From assembly GCA_002363125.1 (NCBI GenBank), contig DEWE01000009.1, positions 4,382-68,381 on the forward strand: a stretch of DNA of 64,000 nt, in the 5' to 3' direction. Position numbers and translations under genes: made by a program. Source of the stretch: Candidatus Saccharibacteria bacterium UBA3218 (lineage in GTDB: Bacteria; Patescibacteriota; Saccharimonadia; Saccharimonadales; Saccharimonadaceae). The notes under the pieces were generated by a model. That model had not been told where the DNA came from. It searched no databases and saw nothing but the letters and a program-made list of their open reading frames with translations. Positions 1-9,054 of the stretch are shown in pieces; position 1 is the stretch's first letter, and every line of letters begins with the position of its first letter.

Positions 1-2
1 AT

Positions 3-143
3 GTTTATCATGATGCTTCAATCGTGGAATTTCCTGAACAAGATAGACATTTTATAGTGGTAGTGATGACTAATTATGTGCCATATCAAAAAATCCGAGA
101 CCTTGGCATAAAAATAGAAGAAACTGTAATTAATAAGTACTAA
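3..143 (+). CDS. C-terminal end of a serine hydrolase (class A beta-lactamase/PBP-like), cut by the window edge
   Basis: An open frame enters from the left edge and ends at TAA 141-143, giving 46 residues. The visible tail (VYHDASIVEF near its start, then IVVVMTN and a final helix IRDLGIKIEET) resembles the last strand pair and C-terminal helix of class A beta-lactamase-related serine hydrolases. The catalytic Ser and Lys lie outside the window, so the family is a guess from the tail. It overlaps the 3' end of the convergent CAP gene by 14 bp. Confidence 0.45.
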   Translation, partial: VYHDASIVEFPEQDRHFIVVVMTNYVPYQKIRDLGIKIEETVINKY

Positions 144-1089
144 AGAATTGAGACCAATAAGTCTTGTATTTGGAATCTATATCAAATTTAAAACCAACCG
201 CTAGCTTGGTATAGTCTGGATTTAGAATATTGCTACGATGGGATTCTGATCCCATCCATAGAGCCACCACGGTGGCTGGAGAGACAGCAGCATTACCAAT
301 GGCGAGATTCTCACCGCTAATTCCACCAGAATCTGGAGCCGGACAAACCGTAGACCAACTACTGCCATCTGGACGGACGTGCGCGTATAACTTAGTAGTT
401 TCTTCCGCGCGGATATCTGCAGCATCATCACAAATATCACCCCAACCTAGTTGAGATAGATTGTTTTTAATTCTAATTTTATTAACTAAGGTCAAAACTT
501 CGTGTTCCCATTGCTCGGCTGGTGGATCGATAACAGTTACTATAATGGAATCTTTGCGAAGGCCGTCGTAAGTACCAGCTGTAATAGTAGTAGTACCAAC
601 ACCATTAACTACTGGATAACGACAAGTATCATCACTATATCCTAGCCAAGTACGGGCAGAATCATAAAAACCAGCGATCACATTAGAATTAGAAGTCTGC
701 CAATACATGTCACCGAGATCGGAGAGGCTACCACTAACGCAAATATCAGTGTCTGGTGTAGCATAGATAGTGATGGCATTTTCGTTCCATAATTGTCCAG
801 AAGGTACTTCAGAGCTATCAAATTCGTGACTAGTGGTGGAAACATAGTCATCATTGCCTATAATATCAATATCTACTGTAGCATTTGAATCAGAGACTGA
901 TTCCAGGAGTTCTGTAGAATCGGCCGAACCAGACACAATATCAGAACGTTCGTCTACGGCACGGAATTTAATGCCACCATTTAGCCATATAGCACTGGCA
1001 ATAAGAACTCCGGCAACCAAAATAGCAGCCGCATTAAGAGACAATAGGATTGTAGTACGATTATGGCGTGGAGCTGGTTGGCTCTCCAT
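130..1089 (-). CDS. Membrane-anchored CAP (SCP/PR1) domain protein with an Ig-like middle domain
   Basis: This is a 319-aa surface protein. Residues about 12-36 form one hydrophobic anchor after a short basic N-terminus, so the rest is probably outside the cell. Residues about 100-187 look like a bacterial Ig-like (Big_2) domain, ending in TTTITAGTYDGL...IIVTV. Residues about 195-319 are a CAP domain: LVNKIRIKNNLSQLGW, a His near 237 in KLYAHVRPDG, GENLAIG at about 259-265, and WMGSESHRSNILNP with a His near 284. CAP domains are usually extracellular; their activity in bacteria is mostly unknown. The gene starts 2 bp after the 7TM gene upstream of it, so the two are probably cotranscribed. 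AAAAGGATC lies before the ATG. Confidence 0.8.
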   Translation of the reverse strand: MESQPAPRHNRTTILLSLNAAAILVAGVLIASAIWLNGGIKFRAVDERSDIVSGSADSTELLESVSDSNATVDIDIIGNDDYVSTTSHEFDSSEVPSGQLWNENAITIYATPDTDICVSGSLSDLGDMYWQTSNSNVIAGFYDSARTWLGYSDDTCRYPVVNGVGTTTITAGTYDGLRKDSIIVTVIDPPAEQWEHEVLTLVNKIRIKNNLSQLGWGDICDDAADIRAEETTKLYAHVRPDGSSWSTVCPAPDSGGISGENLAIGNAAVSPATVVALWMGSESHRSNILNPDYTKLAVGFKFDIDSKYKTYWSQFFSTY

Positions 1090-1091
1090 AA

Positions 1092-2033
1092 TTATTTTTG
1101 ATCCTTTTCTGGGTCATTATTTTGTCCAGCGATAAGTTTCTTGATGGAATCCATTAAACTATTGATTGCTGGCATTAATACGATAAAGATAAGAATCATA
1201 ATAAAGTTTAAGATAATGACTTCTATAGACGGTGTAGAACCCCGGAATAATCCAGCAAATATTACAGAGAAGATGATCATGTAAACGATGGCGATCAATG
1301 CCACCATTATGATATATGAGAATATTCGAAGCCAAATTGACGATAAATTTAGGATACGGTAGCGCAAAATCGTATAATACACGCCGAGGATTGTGACTGC
1401 TAAGGCTAGGGGACCGAGCCAAATGAGATTCCAGTTGCTGAAGAGTGGTAAAATTAGGTTTGCAATCAAAACTACTGTACTAGATGCACCGAAGCTCATC
1501 ATTGTAACGATGTCGCCACTGCGTTTGCGTTTGGATCTAGATTTTAAGAATTGATGGAAGAACACTGCGATGATAGCTGGAACTATAGTGCCAAAGAAAG
1601 CAATATACGAGAAATAAAGCGGCCCTATATTCATGATCACACTGTTGCCAGTAGTGCTGAGGATCACGTCGGAATAGAGAGAGCTCGGATTAATTAAAAT
1701 AGCCCCGCTAACTATTAGACCGAGAATCAAAAAAACTATAGTAGCAGTCTTGCCATATTTTTTGGCCCAGGCTCCATAACCCAAAAATGCTACATCGATA
1801 AAAATAGCACTAATAAATGTCCAGTTGACATGCCAAATGATACTATCAAACATATCTGGTTTTGCTATTAAAAATACTGAAATGGAGGACATCCAGACCG
1901 TAGCAAAAATCGCTGCCAGGAAATACCAAGCTGAACGGACACGGTCGCCTTTAGACGAACCAAAAAATACTATTGCGCCGGACAAAAATGTCAACACCGA
2001 CACAGTAGCAAGTAGTATAACGATTAATTGCAT
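1092..2033 (-). CDS. Seven/eight-helix membrane protein resembling the histidine-kinase 7TM sensor module, without a kinase
   Basis: This 313-aa protein is almost entirely membrane helices, with a short polar C-terminal tail ending in DPEKDQK. The spacing and the loop YYTILRYRILNLSSIWLR resemble the N-terminal 7TM region of some sensor histidine kinases (HisKA_7TM type). No HisKA, HATPase, GGDEF or other output domain follows, so it is either a stand-alone receptor or a structural membrane protein. AGGAGG lies 3 nt before the ATG, with TATAAT further upstream. It leads a two-gene unit with the CAP protein. Confidence 0.5.
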   Translation of the reverse strand: MQLIVILLATVSVLTFLSGAIVFFGSSKGDRVRSAWYFLAAIFATVWMSSISVFLIAKPDMFDSIIWHVNWTFISAIFIDVAFLGYGAWAKKYGKTATIVFLILGLIVSGAILINPSSLYSDVILSTTGNSVIMNIGPLYFSYIAFFGTIVPAIIAVFFHQFLKSRSKRKRSGDIVTMMSFGASSTVVLIANLILPLFSNWNLIWLGPLALAVTILGVYYTILRYRILNLSSIWLRIFSYIIMVALIAIVYMIIFSVIFAGLFRGSTPSIEVIILNFIMILIFIVLMPAINSLMDSIKKLIAGQNNDPEKDQK

Positions 2034-2065
2034 GAGCCTCCTTTATGCTAATAATTATAGCATAA

Positions 2066-3550
2066 TTATTTTCCACCGGGCAATATATTTGAATTTTGGG
2101 ATGAACCACCTATATTGGTTACGACATCTTCGATAGTAAACTCTTTGTATTCTTCATTGTTTAAATATATTTTATAAGTCTCTCCCAAAATAAATTCTTC
2201 TGTGCCAATAGCGGCATAATTAAAGGCCTTGGCTGATTTATGATAAGCGATAGTATTATTGTTGGAATCTTTAATCTCAATTTTAGTGCCAGCCTTCTGA
2301 AAAGTAGTAAAATAGACGCTAATATTGAATATACTAGAACTAGAACCTAAGTTTTCTGCCATACCACTAGAACCTAGTGCGATTACAGTTCCGCCATTCA
2401 TCACAATCCCTACACCAGAATCCAGTGCACCATTACCATTACTGGTTGGACCATCAACTATAACTTTGCCACCATTGAAATAAACCCAACCATTACTATC
2501 TATGCCGTCACCACTAGCATTAACATAAATCTCGCCACCATTAATGATTATTTCGTAATTTTCGTCTTGGCCAAAGTTTCTTTGCTTCGTATTTGTCGTG
2601 GTATTATCGGAGCTCCCACCAGCGTTAATACCGTCATCAAGGGCCATTATTGATACATTTCCACCATTAATGACAATTTTCTTGGCTTCTAGACCTTCGT
2701 AACTTTTTATAATATTAATAGTGCCATCCTGAATTATTAATACTCTTATACCATGGATAGCGTCATCACCAGCAGAGATATCGATATTGCCACCCTCAAT
2801 ATATACAAATCCTTTACTAGAGTCAGATTCGTTAGTAGACTTGATTGCATCTTCTTTCGCAACTATAGTAAAATCTCCATCTACTATATAGACAGAATCT
2901 TTACCGCGGATACCATCATCCGCTGCATTGATTGTATAAGTTCCGCCGTTGAATTTAACATCGTCTTTACCCACAATTGCATCCTGATAGTTGGAAGTTA
3001 CGCTCAAACTTCCATCACCGATAAAAGTAAGGTCGGCTTTGGAATAAATTGCACCATTTATATCTTCGTCTAAACCCCCGGAGTAGGCCTGGCCATCTTC
3101 TAAGACATTTTCTCCAACTATTTCAATGACTAAATCGTCGCCAGATATACAACTAATAGCTGGGCCAGCCGAGTTTTTGATTGTGACATTATCTAAAATA
3201 AGTTTGACTTCGCCTTTTATGCCAGAATCTATAGTAATAGAACCATCTGTAATTGAACCATTCAAATGATAAATACCAGAGTTTGTAATGTTAACACTGC
3301 TCGACAATTCTATATCAGTTGTAGTATAACGATTCCAGTTAATTTTAAGATCACCATTATCGATATTTACTAAGCCAGCAGTTTTGGTAGCACTGTTGTC
3401 GTTCGAATTAACGTTTAGCCATATACCAATAGCTAGCGCCATTATAAGTAATACAAAAACAGCTGACCATTTTTTTTCTGATTTTGCCCCATCAGTTTTA
3501 ATAGATTGATCCGGAAGCTCACCCCAAATTTTTTCCTTTTCTTCCGACAT
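2066..3550 (-). CDS. Membrane-anchored right-handed beta-helix carbohydrate-binding protein (Cthe_2159/DUF4353-like)
   Basis: I place the start at ATG 3550 (protein begins MSEEKEKIWGELP) because GAGGAG sits just before it and it follows the upstream stop by 1 bp; the longer frame would run into the upstream gene. The protein has 494 aa. A cytoplasmic tail is followed by one TM near residues 30-47, then a long repeat region with regularly spaced turns such as NGGTY, DDGIRGKDSVYI, EDAIKS, DDAIHG, DDGINAGG and DGIDSNGW, typical of a polygalacturonate-binding beta-helix. It is the last gene of an operon with a VTC-domain protein and a DUF4956 protein, a combination also seen in Firmicutes. It probably acts at the cell surface on polysaccharide. 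Confidence 0.75.
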   Translation of the reverse strand: MSEEKEKIWGELPDQSIKTDGAKSEKKWSAVFVLLIMALAIGIWLNVNSNDNSATKTAGLVNIDNGDLKINWNRYTTTDIELSSSVNITNSGIYHLNGSITDGSITIDSGIKGEVKLILDNVTIKNSAGPAISCISGDDLVIEIVGENVLEDGQAYSGGLDEDINGAIYSKADLTFIGDGSLSVTSNYQDAIVGKDDVKFNGGTYTINAADDGIRGKDSVYIVDGDFTIVAKEDAIKSTNESDSSKGFVYIEGGNIDISAGDDAIHGIRVLIIQDGTINIIKSYEGLEAKKIVINGGNVSIMALDDGINAGGSSDNTTTNTKQRNFGQDENYEIIINGGEIYVNASGDGIDSNGWVYFNGGKVIVDGPTSNGNGALDSGVGIVMNGGTVIALGSSGMAENLGSSSSIFNISVYFTTFQKAGTKIEIKDSNNNTIAYHKSAKAFNYAAIGTEEFILGETYKIYLNNEEYKEFTIEDVVTNIGGSSQNSNILPGGK

Positions 3551-3551
3551 T

Positions 3552-4223
3552 TTAGATCTCCTCTTCAGCACAAGGATGAGAAAGTAAAACTTTAAGATTG
3601 CAATTTTTGACACGGATTTCGTCGAGGAAATCTTTTTCCTTGATGCCATTTTTCATGGTCACATCGTAAGTTAATTTATATAGACTACCCATATTCATGG
3701 TTTTCATTTTGGTAAGCTCAGCATGCGAAGTGTATTTTTTGAAAATATCATCAAAAACTTCTTCATAATCTAAATCTTCTGGAACAACAATTTTTAAAAT
3801 GCGTTGTTTTCTGTTTGGTTCCAAAAAATGCGTATAGGAAAAGAACAGAATTGCAATTACTGATATTGCCGTAATTACCGCAGCAAACAAGACGTGCCCC
3901 ATACCGCAGGCTAGACCCACCATCATTGCAAAGAATACACTTAGGAGATCTTTGGCTTTGCCCTGGATAGAGCGAAAACGAATAAGTGAAAAGGCACCGA
4001 GAATTGCAATTGATGTACCGAGATTGCCATTAATCATAATCATCACTGCCATTACGAGAAGTGGCAAAACAGCGAGAGTCGTCAAAAAACCTTTGGTGGT
4101 TTGTGACGTTTTCACATGAGTAATCGCAATGATAATACCAAGTAGTAGCGCTACGCCAGCGCAGATGAGTCCTGTCGTGATACTAAGACCAGTAGAAGTT
4201 GTATCAAATATACTATTAAACAT
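3552..4223 (-). CDS. DUF4956 family membrane protein
   Basis: This is a 223-aa protein with hydrophobic segments near residues 16-33, 42-62 and 95-130. The motif GTSIAILGAFSLIRFRSIQGKAKDL followed by FFAMMVGLACGMGH is characteristic of DUF4956. The C-terminal 90 residues are soluble and ACT-like in pattern (IVVPEDLDYEEVFDDIF...). It overlaps the VTC gene by 8 bp and is 1 bp from the beta-helix gene, so the three form one operon. The association of DUF4956 with VTC-domain proteins is known in other bacteria, but the biochemical role is not. Confidence 0.75.
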   Translation of the reverse strand: MFNSIFDTTSTGLSITTGLICAGVALLLGIIIAITHVKTSQTTKGFLTTLAVLPLLVMAVMIMINGNLGTSIAILGAFSLIRFRSIQGKAKDLLSVFFAMMVGLACGMGHVLFAAVITAISVIAILFFSYTHFLEPNRKQRILKIVVPEDLDYEEVFDDIFKKYTSHAELTKMKTMNMGSLYKLTYDVTMKNGIKEKDFLDEIRVKNCNLKVLLSHPCAEEEI

Positions 4224-4941
4224 ATTTCTCCTTTTTTAATTTTTCATATACTTTACCAATTTTGGAAAATTGCTGCGGATAAATTTTTTCTTTTGACATT
4301 ATTTCTACTAGCCAAAGAGGGATCGTTCCATTTGCCTTCACCTCCATGATAGTATTATACTTGTCCTTAAAATAGATTTTATCACGTTTTCCCTTAGTTA
4401 AGTTTAGATTTTTATGACGATATCTCAAATTATCGTCAAAGGTAATGCGGAGATCATCTTCTCCTTTATAACTCTCACGATCATAAGTAACTAAGATCTT
4501 TGGTTTCAAATTAAAATGATTTATAAGATAATCTATTTCTTTGGCAATTTGCAAATCGTGATCAGTCTCCACGGAACGACTAGCAAGTTCCACAGCATTT
4601 GCTTTACCATGAATTAAATCATTGAAATCTTTATGGGTAATCATGATACGACGTTTATAACCGACATTATTTTCTTTACCCTTCAGTTTGGTCTTAATTT
4701 CTAGAAAAACGCGATCATACCCACCATAACTCCTAGCACGAAATTTCTCCTTGAATTCCGGACGATCGATCGATTGAATAATTAAATCGTAATTATCATT
4801 GTCAAAATATAAATTAAGAACTTCAGAAATGAAGTATCCATCTTTTTGCATACGTTTTCTAATAGCCTTCAAAAGCTCTTTTTTTTGATTTTTATCGATC
4901 AAATATTTCTTTTCGATGCGATTGAAAACTTTAGTCTCCAT
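4216..4941 (-). CDS. VTC domain (polyphosphate-polymerase-like) protein
   Basis: This 241-aa protein matches the VTC/CYTH-tunnel pattern: EKKYLID near residue 9, NLYFDN near 43, KFRARSYG near 67, FLEIKTKLKG near 80, VTYDRESY near 152 and IMEVKANG near 198. These basic and acidic residues line the triphosphate tunnel in VTC4-type polyphosphate polymerases. No SPX domain or TM is present. It leads the VTC / DUF4956 / beta-helix operon. An extended -10 box, TGCTACAAT, ends 6 nt before the ATG, so the mRNA is probably leaderless. Polyphosphate synthesis is a family inference; such stand-alone VTC proteins could instead act in surface assembly. Confidence 0.75.
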   Translation of the reverse strand: METKVFNRIEKKYLIDKNQKKELLKAIRKRMQKDGYFISEVLNLYFDNDNYDLIIQSIDRPEFKEKFRARSYGGYDRVFLEIKTKLKGKENNVGYKRRIMITHKDFNDLIHGKANAVELASRSVETDHDLQIAKEIDYLINHFNLKPKILVTYDRESYKGEDDLRITFDDNLRYRHKNLNLTKGKRDKIYFKDKYNTIMEVKANGTIPLWLVEIMSKEKIYPQQFSKIGKVYEKLKKEKYV

Positions 4942-5016
4942 GCAATCATTGTAGCATACTGGAAAAAGCTAATACTTATGTAAAATTCAGATTTTATTAT
5001 GCTATAATTTTTGTAT

Positions 5017-8000
5017 ATGCTAGAAATTCGGGGTGTGAAGAAGGTCTATGAGACTGGCGGTATAAAGCGTACCGTACTCAATGATATTAATATTAATTTT
5101 CGTGCCTCCGAATTCGTAGCAATCCTTGGGCCGAGCGGATCAGGAAAAACTACACTTCTAAATATCGCTGGTGGGCTAGATCACTATACAAAAGGTGACT
5201 TAGAGATTAATGAAAAAAGTACCAAAAAATTTAAAGACAAAGATTGGGACAGCTATCGCAATCATCGTATAGGATTCGTTTTTCAAAGTTATAACCTCAT
5301 TCCACACCAAACGGTTCTCCAAAATGTAAGACTTGCCCTGACGCTGTCTGGAATTTCAAAAAGAGAATCAATTATTAGAGCTAAAAGAGCATTAAAAGAT
5401 GTTGGGCTAGAAGGGCATATTTACAAACGCCCGGCTCAACTTTCTGGCGGACAAATGCAACGCGTAGCAATAGCTAGAGCGCTCGTGAATAATCCTGATA
5501 TATTGCTGGCCGACGAGCCTACCGGCGCGCTAGATTCAGAAACTAGCATTCAAATTATGAAACTCTTGAAAGATATCGCCAAAAATAAGTTGGTGATAAT
5601 GGTGACACATAATCCAGAACTCGCCGAAAAGTATGCAACCAGAATTGTAACATTAAAAGACGGTAGAATTACTTCGGATTCTAATCCTTATGACGGTAGC
5701 AAAAATACTGCTCTAGATTCAGAAAAAGCAAAAAGCAAACATAAAAAAACTAAAATGTCTTTTGTTACGGCTTTGTCTTTGTCACTAAATAATCTACTCA
5801 CCAAAAAAGCACGTACCGTGCTAGTAGCTTTTGCTGGTTCGATTGGAATTATTGGAATAGCTTTGATCTCGGCCGTGTCTACTGGCTTTCAGAATTATAT
5901 TGATAAAATCGAAGAAGATACTTTGACTTCTTATCCGCTAGCTCTAATGAAAGAATCTGCCGACGTTACTGGTATACTGCTAAGTCTAAGTGGTAATGAA
6001 ACCGCTGGTGAAGTAAATGAAAAACTCAAAGAAAATCAAATTCTGACTTCTACGCTTGGCACTGTATCAAATAATGATTTACAGAGTTTTGCGGACTACT
6101 TAGACACGCATAAAGATGAGGTGAAAGACGATATTAGATTAATGGAATATGAATATAATGTAGATCCTTTAATTTACACGGTGGATGCTACTGGCGAAGT
6201 CGCCAAAATGAATCCTAGTACCTTGTTTACATCGCTAGTTGGCGAGTCGTCACTACTAAGGAATTACTCCTCGATGACTTCGGTATTCAGACAATATGAG
6301 TCTGAAAATCTTAAGAATGACACTGAACTTCTGGCTGGTCGTTATCCAGAAGAATACAATGAAATGTTGGTGGTTTTGAGTAATAAAGGACAAATTTCAG
6401 AACTACTCACATATTCTCTAGGCTTTCATGATACCAATGAACTAAATAAGATTGTTACTAAAATTATGAGTGGCGAGAGCGCCGATATACATAATGAGCC
6501 GCTTGAGTTGACTTACGATGATTTGATGAATGTGGACCTTCGCCTAGTGCCAGCTACAGAAACATTTAAATTCAATACTAAATATGACGTTTATGAAGAT
6601 ATGACTGGTGATAAAGATTATATGCGACAAATTTATAATAATGCTGAGAAATTAAAGATCACCGGCGTGGCGGTGGTAAATTCTGAAATGTTGTCTGCTG
6701 GGAGTGGCGTAGCGTATTTGCCGTCACTTGTTACACACGTCATAGAGAAATCTGGCAAGACAGAAATCGTAAAAAAACAATTGGAAAATCCGGAAGTCGA
6801 CATATTTTCGAATACAAAATTCGGTGAAGAAGGGAATGATTTTGATTTTAAGTTTGAAGATCTAGTATCGATAGACGAAGTGGCTCTTTCCAAAGCCTTT
6901 GGCGTAAAGATCGATCAAAATGCCATAGCTGCAAAAACTCAAGAATACATCAATCAGATTTCCAACGAAATCACAGCCGATATCTCACCAGTAGAAGATG
7001 CTTTGATAAAAAGGTTAAAAAATCTAATTAAAGATTTTATGACTTATATGCAAGAGATTATTGACGCCGGCGATTTCGACCAGACCAAAACACAGGAATA
7101 TCTAGATAATTTTATAAATGGGGAAGATTTTTCCAATCTAACTTCCGAATATTTATTACCAGAAGAGCAATTTAAAAATATATATAAAGGATTGGTGGGA
7201 GGATATTTTGTAGTCTGGATGCAGGATCCATCAATTACCGTGGATCAATATTTAGAAAAAGCGGAAGTCGAAGTTGTATTAAAAAATCTTTCCGTTACAA
7301 TTACGGAAATTGTAATGAAAAAAGAAATTTTGACTAGAGTCGGGGATCTTACGACATATCTTTCTAGTAGCTTTTCGCAGGCGTTTAGCGTAGATCAAGA
7401 TGCTATTATTGGCGCTTTTAAATTAAATTTCACAGAAGAAGAATTATCTCGCGTGGTTACCGCCATGTTTACCAAAAAGAAGTCGACTCTAGCAACTAAT
7501 CTATCGGCTTTAGGTTATCAGGATTTGGATGACCCAACAGAAATCGCGTTTTATTTCTGGAGTTTTGACGGGAAGACACATTTTATCGAGTTTTTGGAGA
7601 AATACAATAATTTGATGGAGTCTTTGGATCAGAAAGACAAGGTGATCGATTATAGCGATACCACTGGTGTATTAATGTCATCAGTAAAAACCATCGTGGA
7701 CGCGGTGAGTTATGTGCTAATCGCATTCGTGTCGATTTCGCTCGTAGTATCATCGATTATGATTGGCGTAATTACTTATATTTCGGTATATGAAAGAACA
7801 AAAGAAATAGGGATTTTACGCGCGATTGGCGCTAGTAAGCATAATATCTCCTCCATCTTTAATGCCGAGACATTTATTATCGGGTTTTTGTCCGGCATCT
7901 TTGGTGTAATAATTTCTTATCTGTTGATTCCAATTATCAATGTAGTTTTGCATCATTTTACTGGGGACATACCACTCTCTGCTACTTTGGATCCTCGTAT

Positions 8001-8109
8001 GGCTCTACTTTTGATTGTTCTTAGCGTAATCCTTACATTAATCGGCGGTTTAATACCAGCGCGCTCAGCTTCAAAGAAAGATCCGGTAGAAGCACTGAGG
8101 AGTGAGTAA
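5017..8109 (+). CDS. ABC transporter ATPase fused to a large MacB/FtsX-type permease
   Basis: A 1030-aa single-chain transporter. Residues 1-225 form an ATPase of the LolD/MacB type: Walker A GPSGSGKT near 38, Q-loop QSYNLIPHQ, signature LSGGQMQR near 143, Walker B ILLADEPTGALD. A basic linker leads to one TM near residue 260 (VLVAFAGSIGIIGIALIS), an extracellular region of roughly 600 residues, and three C-terminal TMs with the FtsX motif ERTKEIGILRAIGAS. Such proteins act as mechanotransmitters or peptide/lipoprotein transporters in the envelope. The ATG at 5017 is preferred over TTG 5011 because TATAAT 5003-5008 lies 8 nt before it. It is a one-gene unit. Confidence 0.85.
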   Translation: MLEIRGVKKVYETGGIKRTVLNDININFRASEFVAILGPSGSGKTTLLNIAGGLDHYTKGDLEINEKSTKKFKDKDWDSYRNHRIGFVFQSYNLIPHQTVLQNVRLALTLSGISKRESIIRAKRALKDVGLEGHIYKRPAQLSGGQMQRVAIARALVNNPDILLADEPTGALDSETSIQIMKLLKDIAKNKLVIMVTHNPELAEKYATRIVTLKDGRITSDSNPYDGSKNTALDSEKAKSKHKKTKMSFVTALSLSLNNLLTKKARTVLVAFAGSIGIIGIALISAVSTGFQNYIDKIEEDTLTSYPLALMKESADVTGILLSLSGNETAGEVNEKLKENQILTSTLGTVSNNDLQSFADYLDTHKDEVKDDIRLMEYEYNVDPLIYTVDATGEVAKMNPSTLFTSLVGESSLLRNYSSMTSVFRQYESENLKNDTELLAGRYPEEYNEMLVVLSNKGQISELLTYSLGFHDTNELNKIVTKIMSGESADIHNEPLELTYDDLMNVDLRLVPATETFKFNTKYDVYEDMTGDKDYMRQIYNNAEKLKITGVAVVNSEMLSAGSGVAYLPSLVTHVIEKSGKTEIVKKQLENPEVDIFSNTKFGEEGNDFDFKFEDLVSIDEVALSKAFGVKIDQNAIAAKTQEYINQISNEITADISPVEDALIKRLKNLIKDFMTYMQEIIDAGDFDQTKTQEYLDNFINGEDFSNLTSEYLLPEEQFKNIYKGLVGGYFVVWMQDPSITVDQYLEKAEVEVVLKNLSVTITEIVMKKEILTRVGDLTTYLSSSFSQAFSVDQDAIIGAFKLNFTEEELSRVVTAMFTKKKSTLATNLSALGYQDLDDPTEIAFYFWSFDGKTHFIEFLEKYNNLMESLDQKDKVIDYSDTTGVLMSSVKTIVDAVSYVLIAFVSISLVVSSIMIGVITYISVYERTKEIGILRAIGASKHNISSIFNAETFIIGFLSGIFGVIISYLLIPIINVVLHHFTGDIPLSATLDPRMALLLIVLSVILTLIGGLIPARSASKKDPVEALRSE

Positions 8110-8123
8110 ACTGACATAGAAAA

Positions 8124-8144
8124 AGCGCGGCATAAAGCCGCGCT
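8124..8144 (-). terminator. Intrinsic terminator of the small exported protein gene
   Basis: AGCGCGGC / GCCGCGCT form a perfect 8-bp stem with a 5-nt loop. On the minus strand it is followed by a run of U, so it ends the gene at 8152-8817. It also separates that gene from the convergent ABC transporter gene. Confidence 0.85.
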
Positions 8145-8151
8145 CGTGGTA

Positions 8152-8817
8152 TCAACCCTGAGGCTGAGTGAAGAAAACGATGTCGATACTGAAAGAATCG
8201 TTATCGTATTCTCCGATTTCTGCCAAATCGTAGGAATCAACCCACGCAGAGACGTAAATTTCGATGTTCTCACCTACGGCGACATTGCCATCGCCAAGTA
8301 ACTCTGGCATCGTGGCAGACGTTGTAGTGCTGCCAAAGTCTATAGACTTGATGCCTGAGCGAGTTACGAAGCATCCCTCTTCTTCATTGTAGTACCTAAC
8401 GTCTATTCCGAATCTGAGGGCCGACGTAGCAGTGTTGCCGTTTACCACAATCTTGTAGTAAACATCCTGCACTTCACCGTTTTCCGCAGACAAAACAAAT
8501 TTAGGCGCGGAAATCGGCTGTTTACCGTTTTCGTCGGTCCAGTTGGTTAAACCTGTGCTGGGTTCTCCTGTAACATTAGTTAGGATGGGGAACGTCGCTC
8601 CGTCATAAACGGAAACATTTCCGTCCTGGCCAACCGAGATGTCCGAGACTTTCAATATTAGCTTCGGGTCGTTCGGTTGGTTACTGGGCTGCTCAATTTT
8701 TCCGCTAAATAAGCGCATACGAGCTTGCTGCGATATGTACACAGCAGCAGCTACTGTTACGCTCAGGGCGATAATTAAGGCTACAGACAGAATTGAAATT
8801 ACCACTTTCTTTTTCAT
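8152..8817 (-). CDS. Small exported or membrane-anchored protein of unknown function
   Basis: A 221-aa protein starting at ATG 8817, chosen because GGAGG lies 7 nt before it and the protein then begins with a clean signal/anchor (MKKKVVISILSVALIIALSV, then small residues). The mature part is acidic, without cysteine pairs, and looks like an all-beta domain (LKVSDISVGQDG, YYKIVVNGN, IEIYVSAWVDSY). I do not recognise the family; the layout recalls camelysin/TasA-like secreted proteins but I see no firm match. By eye its GC is near 48 percent, above its neighbours. It has its own consensus promoter, a leader of about 140 nt with a strong inverted repeat, and its own terminator. Confidence 0.65.
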   Translation of the reverse strand: MKKKVVISILSVALIIALSVTVAAAVYISQQARMRLFSGKIEQPSNQPNDPKLILKVSDISVGQDGNVSVYDGATFPILTNVTGEPSTGLTNWTDENGKQPISAPKFVLSAENGEVQDVYYKIVVNGNTATSALRFGIDVRYYNEEEGCFVTRSGIKSIDFGSTTTSATMPELLGDGNVAVGENIEIYVSAWVDSYDLAEIGEYDNDSFSIDIVFFTQPQG

Positions 8818-8850
8818 AGTTTCTTCCTCCGAAAAAAATTTGATTTGAGC

Positions 8851-8900
8851 CTTTCGACTCATTTTGCCTACTAATTTTAATAGACAAGATGAGTCGAAAG
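8851..8900 (-). repeat. Perfect 12-bp inverted repeat in the mRNA leader of the exported protein gene
   Basis: CTTTCGACTCAT (8851-8862) and ATGAGTCGAAAG (8889-8900) are exact inverse complements separated by 26 nt. The hairpin would sit about 35 nt before the start codon and about 25 nt upstream of the GGAGG ribosome-binding site. There is no U-run, so it is not a terminator; it may stabilise or regulate the leader. A second imperfect palindrome, AGTGTCAA / TTGGCACT, lies at 8937-8955 near the predicted transcript start. Confidence 0.6.
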
Positions 8901-8960
8901 ACGGATTAATTTCAGAGAAATATATTTAAATGTGCAGTGCCAATTTTTGACACTCCTTAT

Positions 8961-8989
8961 ATTTTATCATGCTTTTGCTTTTTTGTCAA
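8961..8989 (-). promoter_or_regulatory. Consensus sigma-70 promoter of the exported protein gene
   Basis: On the minus strand: TTGACA (8984-8989), 17-bp spacer, TAAAAT (8961-8966). Transcription would start near 8955, giving a structured leader of about 140 nt before ATG 8817. Confidence 0.75.
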
Positions 8990-9054
8990 TATGTTTATGG
9001 TTAAATTTGGGGTTTTATGTTATAATTATAAGTATCTAATCAGGAAAAAATAAG

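Noticed and set aside
3551..3649. N-terminal extension of the beta-helix protein into the DUF4956 gene
   Set aside because: The 33 extra residues come from overlap with the upstream gene; ATG 3550 has a good Shine-Dalgarno sequence and the expected spacing.
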